Source: Planococcus citreus
Lineage (GTDB): Bacteria; Bacillota; Bacilli; Bacillales_A; Planococcaceae
Assembly (NCBI RefSeq): GCF_003664125.1
Contig: NZ_RCCP01000001.1
Coordinates: 1,302,001-1,366,000, forward strand
DNA length: 64,000 nt
Reading direction: 5' to 3'
Shown here: in pieces, positions 1 to 8,635 of the stretch
Layout of the letters: the number at the start of each line of letters is the position of its first letter
Numbering within the stretch: position 1 is the stretch's first letter
Made by a program: the position numbers and the translations under genes
The notes under the pieces: generated by a model
What the model was told of the DNA's origin: nothing
What the model saw: only the letters and a program-made list of their open reading frames with translations
The model's database searches: none

Positions 1-726
1 TTCGTTGAGCACCTTCAAATCCTGCTCTTGGTGGATTTCCCGCGTGATGCCCGGGATGTGCGCGGCACCGAGTACTGCGACGACCTTGTTCCCGGGAGCT
101 TCTTTGATTTTCTGCGCCAAATACTGGTCGCGTTCATCGATGAGCGGCTTTTTGATACGCGGGAACGCTTTCGTGAAATCGTCCATCACCGCGTTCAATG
201 TATCTTGTTGCTTCATCTTCTCCAGTTCTTCTTCGGAAATCGATTCCTTGCTGAAAATGCTGAAGAACACGGACGAAATGAGCTGGACCTTGCCCATCAA
301 GCCGATATTGCCCCAAATGCGCGAAAACGTCACTTGGATATTGCGGTCGGCAAGGACCAGTTCTGCTCCGGTCTCTTCTGCCGAACGGATGCCCTGGATC
401 ATTTCAGAGCCGGGCTTGATGCCGAACTGGTCAGCCAAACGGTTCTGGAACGAGGAAATGGCCAAGTTCATCAATAACAGGCTCGCCTTCTTGTCCTTGA
501 TAATTTTAAAAATATCGGTTTCTTTCCATTTCTTATCCTGCATGACCGAATCATAGCGCTGTGCATCAAGTTCGATACACACCGAATCCGGCCGTTCGCG
601 TTCAACGACTTCCTTTACTTGCTCTGCGCTCAGTTTGGACACATGCGCGGTGCCGATCAAAATCAATTGTTTGCCGTCCACTTCGAGACGGGTGATATTG
701 TCTTCGGTCATTATTTCTTGTGTCAT
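1..726 (-). CDS. TraB/PrgY-family protein, C-terminus cut by window edge
   Basis: The first 242 residues are visible and the frame is still open at base 1, so the gene continues outside the window. The ATG at 726 follows AAGGAAG at good spacing. Near the N-terminus is GTAHVS, and near residue 230 is GAAHIPG, the paired His/Gly signatures of the TraB (PrgY/GumN-related) family. A SIFSKESI region marks the middle. Family members are membrane-associated and related to a pheromone-inhibition protein of enterococcal plasmids; the chromosomal copies have no settled function. It is monocistronic as far as can be seen. The family call is fairly sure; the biochemical role is unknown. Confidence 0.8.
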   Translation of the reverse strand, partial: MTQEIMTEDNITRLEVDGKQLILIGTAHVSKLSAEQVKEVVERERPDSVCIELDAQRYDSVMQDKKWKETDIFKIIKDKKASLLLMNLAISSFQNRLADQFGIKPGSEMIQGIRSAEETGAELVLADRNIQVTFSRIWGNIGLMGKVQLISSVFFSIFSKESISEEELEKMKQQDTLNAVMDDFTKAFPRIKKPLIDERDQYLAQKIKEAPGNKVVAVLGAAHIPGITREIHQEQDLKVLNE

Positions 727-841
727 GAATGTACTTCCTTCATAGAATAGGATTTCTTCTTCATTTACGGTTGCCGATGAAAAAGACTGTCTATTCTTTA
801 TAATGAATCACCAAGCGCAAAATATCAATCTTTTCGAAAGC

Positions 842-1684
842 TTATAATTCCGGCGCGTTAAACGTATTGCCATCATTCAAATCACCGGCGCGGAAGCCTT
901 TGTAGAACCATTCCTTGCGCTGTTCGGATGTGCCGTGGGTGAAGCTTTCCGGAACGGCGTAGCCGCGCGTCCGTTTCTGGATCGTATCGTCGCCGACCGC
1001 ACTGGCGGCATTCAAAGCTTCTTCCAAATCCCCTTCTTCCAGATAGCCCATACCTTGAGCATGATGCGCCCAGACGCCCGATAAATAATCCGCCTGCAAT
1101 TCCAGTCGTACTTGCAATTGATTGTATTCCGTCTCGCTCAGCTGATTGCGCGCCTGCTGGACATCCCCGAGTACTCCAAGCAAGTTCTGAACATGATGCC
1201 CCACTTCATGCGCGACGACATACGCCATCGCAAAATCCCCAGGTGCGTTGAACTGGCGCTCGAGTTCATCGTAAAAGCTCAAATCGATATACAGCTTGGA
1301 ATCCGCCGGGCAGTAAAACGGCCCCGTCGCAGCACCGGCCATGCCGCATGCTGACTGGACGCTTCCGGAAAACAGCACCAAAGTCGGCTCGACATATTCC
1401 ATGCCTTCTTCAGCGAAAACTTCCGCCCACACCTCTTCCGTATCCGCAAGGACGACCGAGACGAAATCGGCCAGTTCTTCTTCACGCTCACTTGCCACAT
1501 ACGGTTCCGAACTAGAAGTTCCTCCGCCATCGCCGAGTATCGCTCCCGGGTCTCCCCCGAGAAACGTGATCAACAGGACGATCAGCAAGCCGCCGATCCC
1601 GCCGCCGGCAAGAACCGGCCCACCGACACTGCGCCCTCTCCTGTCTTCTACATTCCTGCTGCCCGCTCGCCCTTTCCATTTCAT
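842..1684 (-). CDS. Neutral zinc metallopeptidase (YpfJ type), membrane-anchored
   Basis: 280 residues. A basic N-terminus precedes one membrane segment (about residues 24-43, GGIGGLLIVLLITFLGG), so the catalytic part probably faces outside. The zinc-binding helix HEVGHHVQ lies near residue 160, with a following E in LELQADYLSG as likely third ligand; this matches the putative neutral zinc metallopeptidase family (YpfJ/KPN_02809). The C-terminal HGTSEQRKEWF segment is also typical of the family. SD AAAGAGGG precedes the ATG. The family is confidently recognised from the motif order; its substrate is not known. Confidence 0.88.
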   Translation of the reverse strand: MKWKGRAGSRNVEDRRGRSVGGPVLAGGGIGGLLIVLLITFLGGDPGAILGDGGGTSSSEPYVASEREEELADFVSVVLADTEEVWAEVFAEEGMEYVEPTLVLFSGSVQSACGMAGAATGPFYCPADSKLYIDLSFYDELERQFNAPGDFAMAYVVAHEVGHHVQNLLGVLGDVQQARNQLSETEYNQLQVRLELQADYLSGVWAHHAQGMGYLEEGDLEEALNAASAVGDDTIQKRTRGYAVPESFTHGTSEQRKEWFYKGFRAGDLNDGNTFNAPEL

Positions 1685-1743
1685 AACCGAAACCCTCTTT
1701 CCGCATCCATTTTAATAAAGCTATACCCGTTTCATTAGAAACT

Positions 1744-2340
1744 TTAATCCCATCTTGGCAAGCGGTAGACCAAAAATCGTTCGCGTGGATCGTCCGCCTC
1801 CACTGGCAGCGCAATATCGCTGATCAATTCAAAAGCGGTGCGCCGTTCGAGAAAATCGGTGTACTCGATTGCCGGATAGAACAAAATCACCTCGATTTCC
1901 CGCGGATGATCGGCGACGGATGCCAAAATGCTATCTATTACTGTCATGAACACCGGATCCGAAAACGGATTGAAAAAATAAAACCAGCGGTCATCCGGCT
2001 GGATTTCATAATCCTGCGCGTAGCCGTTAATGAACTCGATGTCCGCCTTCCCCTTGAAGCGCTTTAAATTCCGCAGTGCGGCTTCGTGAAGCGAAGGGTC
2101 GACTTCCACTCCGGCTGACGGCGTCCCGAACACATGATGCGCAAAGAAATTCAAGCGCCCTTTGCCGCTCCCGAAATCGACCAGCCTGCCGCTGCCCTTC
2201 AGCGGATGCGCCTTGAACAATCTATCCAGCCACGCATAGGGCGTCACTTCGAAACGATGTTCATGCATCGATGCATTAAAGCCCATCTGCTCGCCACCGG
2301 AGTGGATATTCAATTGCCGGTCCATTTGTTGATCGTCCAT
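1744..2340 (-). CDS. Class I SAM-dependent methyltransferase
   Basis: 198 residues. The SAM-binding motif I appears as VDFGSGKGRLNFFA (about residues 54-67), followed by an acidic motif II residue in GVEVDPSLHEAALRN. The later segment WFYFFNPFSD replaces the usual motif IV and suggests a small-molecule or protein methyltransferase rather than a nucleic-acid enzyme. A strong SD (AAAGGAGG) lies seven bases before the ATG. It sits upstream of the zinc peptidase on the same strand with a 59-bp gap, so co-transcription is possible. Target unknown. Confidence 0.82.
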   Translation of the reverse strand: MDDQQMDRQLNIHSGGEQMGFNASMHEHRFEVTPYAWLDRLFKAHPLKGSGRLVDFGSGKGRLNFFAHHVFGTPSAGVEVDPSLHEAALRNLKRFKGKADIEFINGYAQDYEIQPDDRWFYFFNPFSDPVFMTVIDSILASVADHPREIEVILFYPAIEYTDFLERRTAFELISDIALPVEADDPRERFLVYRLPRWD

Positions 2341-2426
2341 TTGATTGCCTCCTTTGGTCTATTCAGAGCAGTTCAAGCCGCAGCTTTCTATTCCCACATT
2401 TTGCAAAATAAAAAACGCTTTTTCTC

Positions 2427-2455
2427 TTGCCATTCCCATTTCTTTCTGTTATATT
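2427..2455 (+). promoter_or_regulatory. SigA-type promoter of the lysine riboswitch/dapA transcript
   Basis: TTGCCA, a 17-base spacer and TATATT lie about 30 bases before the riboswitch aptamer begins. Spacing and hexamers fit a vegetative promoter. Confidence 0.6.
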
Positions 2456-2482
2456 ACAGCTAATTCAATAATTTCTTGCTTC

Positions 2483-2690
2483 CTTAGCGGAGCGAGGATA
2501 GAGGCGCAAAAACCATTAGTACGCAATTCGAGGAGTATGAGCTCTTAGGACTATTGCCGAAAGGGGGATTTGCCGAAGCGGCAGGATGCTCATATTCCTG
2601 TGCGCTGGTTCTGCACTGAACAAGTGCCGGACTGTCATATAGGAAACTATATGGAGGGCTATCTGACGAACAGGAACGATTGGTAAACAT
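2483..2690 (+). ncRNA. Lysine riboswitch (L box)
   Basis: The segment carries the L-box signature blocks in order: GAGGATAGAGGCGC (2494-2507), the TACGCAATTCGAGGAGTATGAGC block (in 2520-2543), GCCGAAAGGGGGATTTGCCGAAGCGGC, and a closing GGAGGGCTATC. It lies directly ahead of dapA, the first committed enzyme of the lysine pathway, and is followed by an intrinsic terminator. This is the standard arrangement for lysine-induced transcription termination in Bacillales. Exact ends are approximate because they were judged by eye. Confidence 0.85.
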
Positions 2691-2700
2691 TGTTTCTAAC

Positions 2701-2734
2701 GGCAGCAACGGGCCCCCGTTGCTGCCTTTTTGTT
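2701..2734 (+). terminator. Riboswitch expression-platform terminator
   Basis: An 11-bp perfect stem (GGCAGCAACGG/CCGTTGCTGCC) with a four-base loop is followed by TTTTTGTTT, 60 bases before the dapA start. It should form when lysine is bound to the aptamer. Confidence 0.85.
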
Positions 2735-2795
2735 TACTCCGGACCGGCCCCCACCTCTAACTTTTGAAAAAAACTTAGAAAAGGGTGTGTTCTCT

Positions 2796-3686
2796 ATGAA
2801 ATTCGGTCAAGTGATCACTGCGATGGCGACGCCATTCGACTCAGACGGTGAAATCGATTTTCAGGCAACAACAAATCTCGTGGAATATCTTATTAATAAC
2901 GGTTCGGACGGCATCGTCGTCGCCGGGACAACCGGCGAATCGCCGACTTTGTCGACAGACGAAAAAGTGGCACTGTTCGTCCATGTTGTCACTGTCGCAG
3001 ACGGACGCGCGAAAATCATCGCGGGCACCGGCTCGAACAATACGCGCGCTTCGGTCGCCTTGACCCAGCAAGCAGAGCAAGCGGGCGTCGACGGCATCAT
3101 GCTTGTCACACCTTACTATAACAAACCGTCACAGGAAGGCATGTACCGCCATTTTGAAGCGATCGCAAACGCGACGACGCTTCCGGTCATGCTCTATAAT
3201 ATTCCGGGCCGCAGCGTCGTCAATCTATCAGTCGATACCATCGTCCGACTGTCACTTATCGACAATATCACCTGCGTGAAAGAAGCAAGCGGCGATTTGG
3301 ATGCCGCTTCAGAAATCATCGAACGCACAAGCAGTGACTTCGCCGTCTATAGCGGCGACGACAGCCTGACTTTGCCAATGCTTTCTGTCGGCGGAACGGG
3401 CATTGTCTCAGTGGCTTCGCATATCATCGGCAATGACATGCAGGAGATGATCAAATTGTTCCGCACAGGCGATACAGCGGGCGCCGCCGCGCTTCACCGC
3501 AAATTGCTGCCGACGATGAAAGCGTTGTTCGCAGCACCGAGCCCAAGCCCGGTCAAAGCGGCGCTCAACTTATTGGGCGTCCCGGTTGGCGGCGTACGCT
3601 TGCCGATGCTCGCATTAACAGAAGAAGAAACTGCTACCTTGCAGCAATTCCTGCCGTCCGCTAAACAGGACGCTGTCACCAATTAA
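2796..3686 (+). CDS. dapA: 4-hydroxy-tetrahydrodipicolinate synthase
   Basis: 296 residues, normal for DapA. It condenses pyruvate with aspartate semialdehyde at the head of the diaminopimelate/lysine branch in the cytoplasm. Visible signatures are AGTTGESPT (residues 43-51), the catalytic tyrosine in VMLYNIPGR (Tyr134) and the Schiff-base lysine in CVKEASGDL (Lys162). The ATG at 2796 is chosen because AAGGG lies eight bases ahead; an upstream in-frame start would overlap the riboswitch terminator. Expression is governed by the preceding L box. A bidirectional terminator follows immediately. Confidence 0.96.
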   Translation: MKFGQVITAMATPFDSDGEIDFQATTNLVEYLINNGSDGIVVAGTTGESPTLSTDEKVALFVHVVTVADGRAKIIAGTGSNNTRASVALTQQAEQAGVDGIMLVTPYYNKPSQEGMYRHFEAIANATTLPVMLYNIPGRSVVNLSVDTIVRLSLIDNITCVKEASGDLDAASEIIERTSSDFAVYSGDDSLTLPMLSVGGTGIVSVASHIIGNDMQEMIKLFRTGDTAGAAALHRKLLPTMKALFAAPSPSPVKAALNLLGVPVGGVRLPMLALTEEETATLQQFLPSAKQDAVTN

Positions 3687-3729
3687 AAAAAGCTTCGCAG
3701 ATCCGTTTCAGGGTCTGCGAAGCTTTTTT
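3686..3729. terminator. Bidirectional terminator between dapA and the RsbR paralogue
   Basis: AAAAAAAGCTTCGCAGATCC pairs with its complement ending in GCTTTTTT, giving A and T runs on both sides that serve the two converging genes. Confidence 0.85.
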
Positions 3730-4565
3730 CAGTTATAGACGTTTTCCAAGGCGCGCTTCAAGCTACCGCCAATGTTCAATGTCCGCACATCCACGCCGAG
3801 TGTCGTCAAGGATTGCGCCGTCTCTGGACGGATCCCCGTCAAAATCGCTTTGACGCCGATCAGCCCGAGCGACTGGATGATTTTGATGACTTGTTCGGCC
3901 ACCATCGTATCGACCCGGATGACCCCTGATAAATCGACAATCAATGTGTTGATCTTTAATTCACTTGCTGACAATAGCGTGCGCTCCAAAATATAATGCG
4001 CACGGTCGATTTCAATGCTGCCGACAAGCGGCAAAATCGCGACCGAATCGCTAATCGGGACTACCGGTGCCGACAACTCCAGAAATTCCTGGCGTGCTGT
4101 GGTTAGTTTGTTCTGGTAGGAAACCGTATAAGCATGCGTGTAGGCGTACGTCGCATGGTCCAACAATGCGTGCAATAATTCCGCCGCATCGTAAGTTATT
4201 TCCGGGGAAATACCCAAACGCCGGCCTTCACTTTTGATCACGGCTGCCAGATGCTTCCGGTATAAGCCGGTTTCTGCGAGCGCTGCATCCAGTGTCATGC
4301 CCTGGTCAAGAAAGAAATTTCCTGTCGCATTGCCCCACTCCGTAATCACCGCCATATTCTTTGCCTCATTGCAGCTGTCTTGCATAGCTTTCCCGAGCAA
4401 TTCAATGAAACGGGCACGTTCTTCCAGCACCAGCTCCGAGAATTTACGGTTTTCTTCCACAACATCCTTCGGCAATGCCGTCAGCCGCTCTTCTTGGATC
4501 AGTTGGGCAATCATATATTTATCTTCTTCCACTCGTTTACCGAATAAAGCCATCTCTTTTTCCAT
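3729..4565 (-). CDS. RsbR-type STAS protein (stressosome paralogue)
   Basis: 278 residues. The N-terminal ~150 residues are helical (RsbR_N type), and the C-terminal STAS domain starts near PVVPISDSVAILPLVGSI, with VDLSGVIRVDTMVAEQV containing the threonine position usually phosphorylated by RsbT. RsbR paralogues build the stressosome that releases RsbT to activate SigB. The start at 4565 is preferred: GGAGG lies six bases upstream, while the earlier in-frame ATG has no spaced SD. GGGTATAAT about 80 bases upstream could serve as a promoter. A second stressosome-type protein, YtvA, lies at 61.7 kb. Confidence 0.85.
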   Translation of the reverse strand: MEKEMALFGKRVEEDKYMIAQLIQEERLTALPKDVVEENRKFSELVLEERARFIELLGKAMQDSCNEAKNMAVITEWGNATGNFFLDQGMTLDAALAETGLYRKHLAAVIKSEGRRLGISPEITYDAAELLHALLDHATYAYTHAYTVSYQNKLTTARQEFLELSAPVVPISDSVAILPLVGSIEIDRAHYILERTLLSASELKINTLIVDLSGVIRVDTMVAEQVIKIIQSLGLIGVKAILTGIRPETAQSLTTLGVDVRTLNIGGSLKRALENVYN

Positions 4566-4665
4566 TGGAACCTCCATCAATTATTGCTTGATTGATTGAC
4601 TTGGTACAACAGATTCATTATACCCACAATCTGATACAAGAAATAGCATTTTGATTTTCCAGGAC

Positions 4666-4694
4666 AAAAAATGCCCGCCGGATGGCAGGCATTT
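4666..4694 (-). terminator. Terminator of the CWB2 gene
   Basis: On the minus strand AATGCCTGCC, loop, GGCGGGCATT is followed by TTTTT just after the stop codon. Confidence 0.7.
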
Positions 4695-4701
4695 TCCGAT
4701 A

Positions 4702-5727
4702 TTATTTTGCGAACAATTTTTTCAACGTGTCAGATGAAACGGCTTTTTCTCCACCAAGGATATAGTGGAAAGTATCCGGTGTCGAATAATCTTGAATTTG
4801 TTGTTTAGACGCCGCTGTAGGGGTTGGGGCAGTCAATACAAGCGGATCTGGATAAAGTGAAGCGAGTGCGCTTCCTGATAATGCATCCGGGAAATTGGTA
4901 CCCGTCGCGATATAGATTTCAGCTGTTTCATCGAACAACTCATTTTCATACATGAAATCATTGATTGCTTTGTTTGTGTCATAACGGCTGACACCTGCAA
5001 GGCGCATCGGTTCTTCCGCGAACAATGCTTCCACTGAAGGAGCAACTGCTTTTTCGCCGCCGATGATGAACGGTAATGCCGGTTGATTCGCTTTAATGTA
5101 GTCCGCAACTACCGCTGGAACAGTACCTGAAGCAGGAACTAACAGAATCGGTTCTTCAATATAACCTGCTACTGGGGAGATTGACAAAGAATCGGCAAAG
5201 GTTGCGCCAGTCGTAACGAATAAAGATTCGTCCATTCCTAGTTCTTCAGCAATTTTCACTGCAGTTTCGTAACGGCTTTTACCGCTGATGCGATCTACTT
5301 CAATGCCGAGCTTCGCGATTTCATTTTTGACTTCTTCAGAGACCGCTCCAGTACCGCCGATTAAAATAACGTTTTTCGCGCCCAAGCGCTTCAGCTCATC
5401 CGCAAATCCTGCAGGCAAAGAATCTTTTTTCGTCAAAAGAAGTGGAGCTAAATGAAAAGATGCAAGCGGTGTTGCAGCCAAAGCATCCGGGAAGTCAGCG
5501 CCCGTTGCAACGACAACCGTTTCCGCCTCTCCATCTCCCCACCCTGTCCATGAAACTTCTAGGCTTGTCTGGTAGCGGTCGCTGCCAAAAATGCGGTAGG
5601 AGTTGTCTTCAGTAAGTGTAGCCGCAGAAGCTGCCCCAGTCGGTAAAACTGCTCCAAGAGCCAAAGCTGCAGTCAATGCCGCAGTCGTCAATACTTTGCC
5701 GTAAATCATCGTTAATCGTTTCCCCAT
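4702..5727 (-). CDS. Secreted cell-wall-binding protein with CWB2 repeats
   Basis: 341 residues. A signal peptide covers about residues 1-35 and ends at ASAAT. The rest is three cell_wall_binding_2 units, recognised by the recurring pattern of RIFGSDRYQTS / RISGKSRYETA / RLAGVSRYDTN followed by FPDALAATPLA-like and ILIGGTGAVS-like segments. Such triplets bind anionic wall polymers and anchor surface proteins. No additional enzymatic domain is visible, so this is either a stand-alone anchor or a wall-coating protein. A second start (MIYGK, six codons in) has a better-placed GGGGAA, so the true start is uncertain by six residues. Confidence 0.86.
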   Translation of the reverse strand: MGKRLTMIYGKVLTTAALTAALALGAVLPTGAASAATLTEDNSYRIFGSDRYQTSLEVSWTGWGDGEAETVVVATGADFPDALAATPLASFHLAPLLLTKKDSLPAGFADELKRLGAKNVILIGGTGAVSEEVKNEIAKLGIEVDRISGKSRYETAVKIAEELGMDESLFVTTGATFADSLSISPVAGYIEEPILLVPASGTVPAVVADYIKANQPALPFIIGGEKAVAPSVEALFAEEPMRLAGVSRYDTNKAINDFMYENELFDETAEIYIATGTNFPDALSGSALASLYPDPLVLTAPTPTAASKQQIQDYSTPDTFHYILGGEKAVSSDTLKKLFAK

Positions 5728-5753
5728 TCTGTAATGTATTCATTTCTTTTCCA

Positions 5754-5781
5754 ATTATATGATATTTTACAAACATTACAA
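5754..5781 (-). promoter_or_regulatory. SigA-type promoter of the CWB2 gene
   Basis: On the minus strand TTGTAA, 16 bases, TATAAT, ending about 27 bases before the start codon. Confidence 0.65.
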
Positions 5782-5929
5782 TAGGGTTACGAAAATATTT
5801 TTTGGTGGGCATAAATGCCTTTTCCTATACGGATGAAGAAGTAGTAATTTCTTAACTTCCTATATTCTTCTTTCATTTTCGAGCTTCTTCTCCTTTACTT
5901 TCATTCGAAGCCGCCAAGCTCTGCCGAAG

Positions 5930-5956
5930 GTTTACGTCGCTTCGCTTTTCGGGTAC
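5930..5956 (+). promoter_or_regulatory. SigB-type promoter ahead of the stress protein gene
   Basis: GTTTAC, a 15-base spacer and GGGTAC closely match the Bacillus SigB consensus (GTTTAA, 12-15, GGGTAT). It lies 54 bases before a gene of a known general-stress family. Confidence 0.7.
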
Positions 5957-6009
5957 ATAAGCCATAACGCAGACACGGCAAAACATTGACCTTACAGGAG
6001 GATGCTATT

Positions 6010-6840
6010 ATGCAAAAACACGGCCATAAATTGATCGGCACATTCGATGTGCAGGCAGAAGTAATCCATGAGATCGGTGAATTGAAAGCACAGGGATACA
6101 AAGAAGAAGATATGTACGTCATCGCTTTGAACGGACAACAGCTGCAAATGGTACAAGGGCAGACAGATGTCCATTTAAATACGGATGAGGGCGATTTCAT
6201 GGACAAGTTCAAATCGTTCATTTCCGGCGAAGATCCGACAAAAGATGCGCTCAAGCAAATGGGCCTCTCCGATTCCGAAGCGGACGAGTATTACAAGCAA
6301 ATCCAAAGCGGCAAGATCGTTCTTTATGTCGACAGCGAATACGGCATGAATTACCAGAACTTCGATGCCGCCGCAGCCGGCCTATCTGGAAACGGGCCTG
6401 CACAGGATGATCGCACAAAAACCGAATCGCCCGATTTGAACGACGAACAACAAATGAAACTTCATGAAGAACGCCTTGCAGTCGATAAGAAATGGGTCGA
6501 ATCCGGAAGTGTCGATATCCATAAGAATACCGTTGAAGAACAACAGACACTGGATGTTCCGTATGAACGGGAAGAAGTCGAAATCGAACGCCGGCCAGTC
6601 AATCAGGAACTGTCGGAGTATGAAGCGAGCGGCCATTCCGCTGAGAAGTACGAAAAAGACGGCCACTGGCATATTCCAGTTATCGAAGAACGTCTGGAAG
6701 TGCGCAAAGTGAAATACGTCAGCGAAGAAATCATCGTCCATAAACGCAAAGTCCAGGAGACGAAGCATATCAGCGAAACGGTGCAGCGCGAGACGGTCGA
6801 TATTGATGAGAACAATGTCCAGCGCTACGAAAAACCATAA
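6010..6840 (+). CDS. YsnF/AvaK-type general stress protein (YflT N-domain plus DUF2382)
   Basis: 276 residues. The N-terminal ~100 residues (HKLIGTFDVQAEVIHEIGEL) resemble the YflT/GSP17M heat-induced stress domain. The C-terminal ~110 residues are a charged DUF2382 domain with repeated EEVEIERRPV, VIEERLEVRKVKYV and QRETVDIDENN strands. Proteins of this type are SigB-dependent, cytoplasmic and of unknown molecular function. The start at 6010 follows AGGAGG by seven bases; the in-frame ATG eight codons upstream lacks an SD. The SigB-like promoter fits the family. A bidirectional terminator follows. Confidence 0.85.
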   Translation: MQKHGHKLIGTFDVQAEVIHEIGELKAQGYKEEDMYVIALNGQQLQMVQGQTDVHLNTDEGDFMDKFKSFISGEDPTKDALKQMGLSDSEADEYYKQIQSGKIVLYVDSEYGMNYQNFDAAAAGLSGNGPAQDDRTKTESPDLNDEQQMKLHEERLAVDKKWVESGSVDIHKNTVEEQQTLDVPYEREEVEIERRPVNQELSEYEASGHSAEKYEKDGHWHIPVIEERLEVRKVKYVSEEIIVHKRKVQETKHISETVQRETVDIDENNVQRYEKP

Positions 6841-6845
6841 ACACA

Positions 6846-6882
6846 AAAAAAGACGATTCCGGATTTTCGGAATCGTCTTTTT
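6846..6882. terminator. Bidirectional terminator
   Basis: AAAAAGACGATTCC, loop GGATTTTC, GGAATCGTCTTTTT separates the convergent stress-protein and LVIVD genes. Confidence 0.85.
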
Positions 6883-6889
6883 CAATGGA

Positions 6890-8293
6890 TTAATGCTTAG
6901 CCGGGTTCGGCTTTTCGCCTTTTCCTTTTTGCAGCACTTTCAAGCCTTGTGACATATCTGATGCCAACACGTAATTACGGTCGACGAACACGCCCCATAC
7001 GTCGGCCTGTTCCGGCACATATTGGCCGATCTGCTCAGGATTGCTCGGGTCCGTGATGTCCACCATGTAGACGCCCCCTGCATAATGGCTCAAGTATAGT
7101 GTATTGCCGTGAACTTTCGGGTCATGCACAGTATTGGCAAATGTCGGGCCGTCTTCCACTTTTTCCGTCAAATCCGTTTTGAATTCGCTCAGCAGTTTCG
7201 GATTCGATTTGTCTTTGATATCGAAGATACGCGTATAGCCATAGGATTCTTCATAGCCTGCTCTTACCGGCGTCGACACTTCGCGCGTTTCGATCAGGAC
7301 ATTCCCGCCTTTCGCAAGAGCTGCGGAATGGGCCGCTCCTTGCTGTTCCGAAGAATAATCAGTACGGCCGACATACACCGGGTTCTCCGGATCCTGGATA
7401 TCGAAAATCACAGTGCCGAGGTCCCACATCGAGACGTAAGCGTATTGTGCGTTATGGTCGGTGATGACACTATGGTTGAAGACTGCGCGTGTTTTGCCGT
7501 CCGGCGCGTTCCAGTTATAGCCGTTGAACGAGTCAGGCACTTCCGGAAGGCTGCGCGGGTCGAACTGCCACAGCGTTTCGGGATTCGCCGGATCGGAAAC
7601 ATCGACGATCTGGAAATCGTGTTCTTCGCCGTCGCTGTAGATATCAGCATACGGATTCGAGGCAAAGACCAGTGCGCGGTCGCCCTGCATCGTCAAATAC
7701 AATTCATGCGTTCCGCGTGTATCCGCATAGGTCTCCCAATAGCCCAGCTTTTTCGGTGCGTGTGGATCGGTTACGTCATATAGCAGGAAACCTCCCGCCG
7801 TATCCGCATGGCGGTCTCTTTGCTGCACGCTGACCACTGCCAGATCGCCTTTGAAATCAGCCGTGTTCACGCTTTTGACGATGACTTTCTCCTGCCAAGT
7901 TCCAGCTACATCATCATGGCCGAAAACCGACACTTCTTTCGGATTGGACGGATCTTTCAAGTCAAAGACGCGGACCCCGCCGTTGCCGCCATTTGCCGTG
8001 TGTGTTCCGAGATATGCAAAGCCTTTATGCGCGTAGACGTCGGCCGTGTTATTCTGGACGCCTGCCAATTCCTTGATCTGCACAGCTGCTGACTCAGTCA
8101 AATTTGAGACATTTTTCGACCCCGACATGCTGGCGTCGCTTAAATTCAGCATTTCTTCATTGGAAAAAACGGCACGCTCCCCTTTCGACAAATCACTGCC
8201 ATCCAGTGCATCATGCGCCATACTGGACGGCGCAAATGAGAAGACGAGAGCAGAAGCCAAAGCTACATTTAAAAACGGTTTATGAATTTTCAA
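6890..8293 (-). CDS. Secreted LVIVD-repeat beta-propeller protein
   Basis: 467 residues. The start is a TTG at 8293, seven bases after GGAGGG. It places a clean signal peptide (KIHKPFLNVALASALVFSFA, cut near SMAHD) at the N-terminus, and no longer start has an SD. At least six LVIVD-type blades follow, each with a strand ending in a phrase such as VRVFDLKDPSNPKEV, LYDVTDPHAPKKL, QIVDVSDPANPETL, IFDIQDPENPVYV, RIFDIKDKSNPKLL or MVDITDPSNPEQI. The fold is a propeller on the outer face of the membrane; its ligand is unknown. It is transcribed alone from a good SigA promoter. Confidence 0.85.
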   Translation of the reverse strand: MKIHKPFLNVALASALVFSFAPSSMAHDALDGSDLSKGERAVFSNEEMLNLSDASMSGSKNVSNLTESAAVQIKELAGVQNNTADVYAHKGFAYLGTHTANGGNGGVRVFDLKDPSNPKEVSVFGHDDVAGTWQEKVIVKSVNTADFKGDLAVVSVQQRDRHADTAGGFLLYDVTDPHAPKKLGYWETYADTRGTHELYLTMQGDRALVFASNPYADIYSDGEEHDFQIVDVSDPANPETLWQFDPRSLPEVPDSFNGYNWNAPDGKTRAVFNHSVITDHNAQYAYVSMWDLGTVIFDIQDPENPVYVGRTDYSSEQQGAAHSAALAKGGNVLIETREVSTPVRAGYEESYGYTRIFDIKDKSNPKLLSEFKTDLTEKVEDGPTFANTVHDPKVHGNTLYLSHYAGGVYMVDITDPSNPEQIGQYVPEQADVWGVFVDRNYVLASDMSQGLKVLQKGKGEKPNPAKH

Positions 8294-8330
8294 TAGAATC
8301 CCTCCAAGGTTTAGTTCGCTAGTCGAATAA

Positions 8331-8359
8331 AGTATAGAGGGCATTTGAGAGCGATACAA
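8331..8359 (-). promoter_or_regulatory. SigA-type promoter of the LVIVD protein gene
   Basis: On the minus strand TTGTAT, 17 bases, TATACT, about 38 bases before the TTG start. The rest of the 334-base gap (8294-8627) shows nothing else recognisable apart from the terminator at its left end. Confidence 0.7.
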
Positions 8360-8602
8360 TAGCATAAGGCAAAATTTTCTAAATATTACAAAAGATAAAT
8401 ATATGGTCTTACTCCCTCCTGTGTTTCCATGCCTAGTTTCTTCCAGCCTTTTTTTGCTTTTGACAGCTTCGTGAGCCAATTGTTTTAGTTTTCCTGAAAG
8501 CCTAAAAGGAATCTTCTATCAATCCCGACATGCAAAAAAGAGTAGACGCATAAAAGCGGCGACTCTCTTACCTGTTCAGTATTGAGGATTAACTGCCGGC
8601 TA

Positions 8603-8635
8603 TAAAAAAAGCTTAAGCAGCTGCTGCCTAAGCTT
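8603..8635 (-). terminator. Terminator of the tandem SDR operon
   Basis: AAGCTTAGGCAGC pairs imperfectly with GCTGCTTAAGCTT, then seven T residues. The stem overlaps the last codons of the second SDR gene. Confidence 0.75.

Noticed and set aside
28-477. Plus-strand reading frames at the left edge
   Set aside because: They are antisense to the TraB-family gene, which has the family motifs, an SD and consistent codon use.
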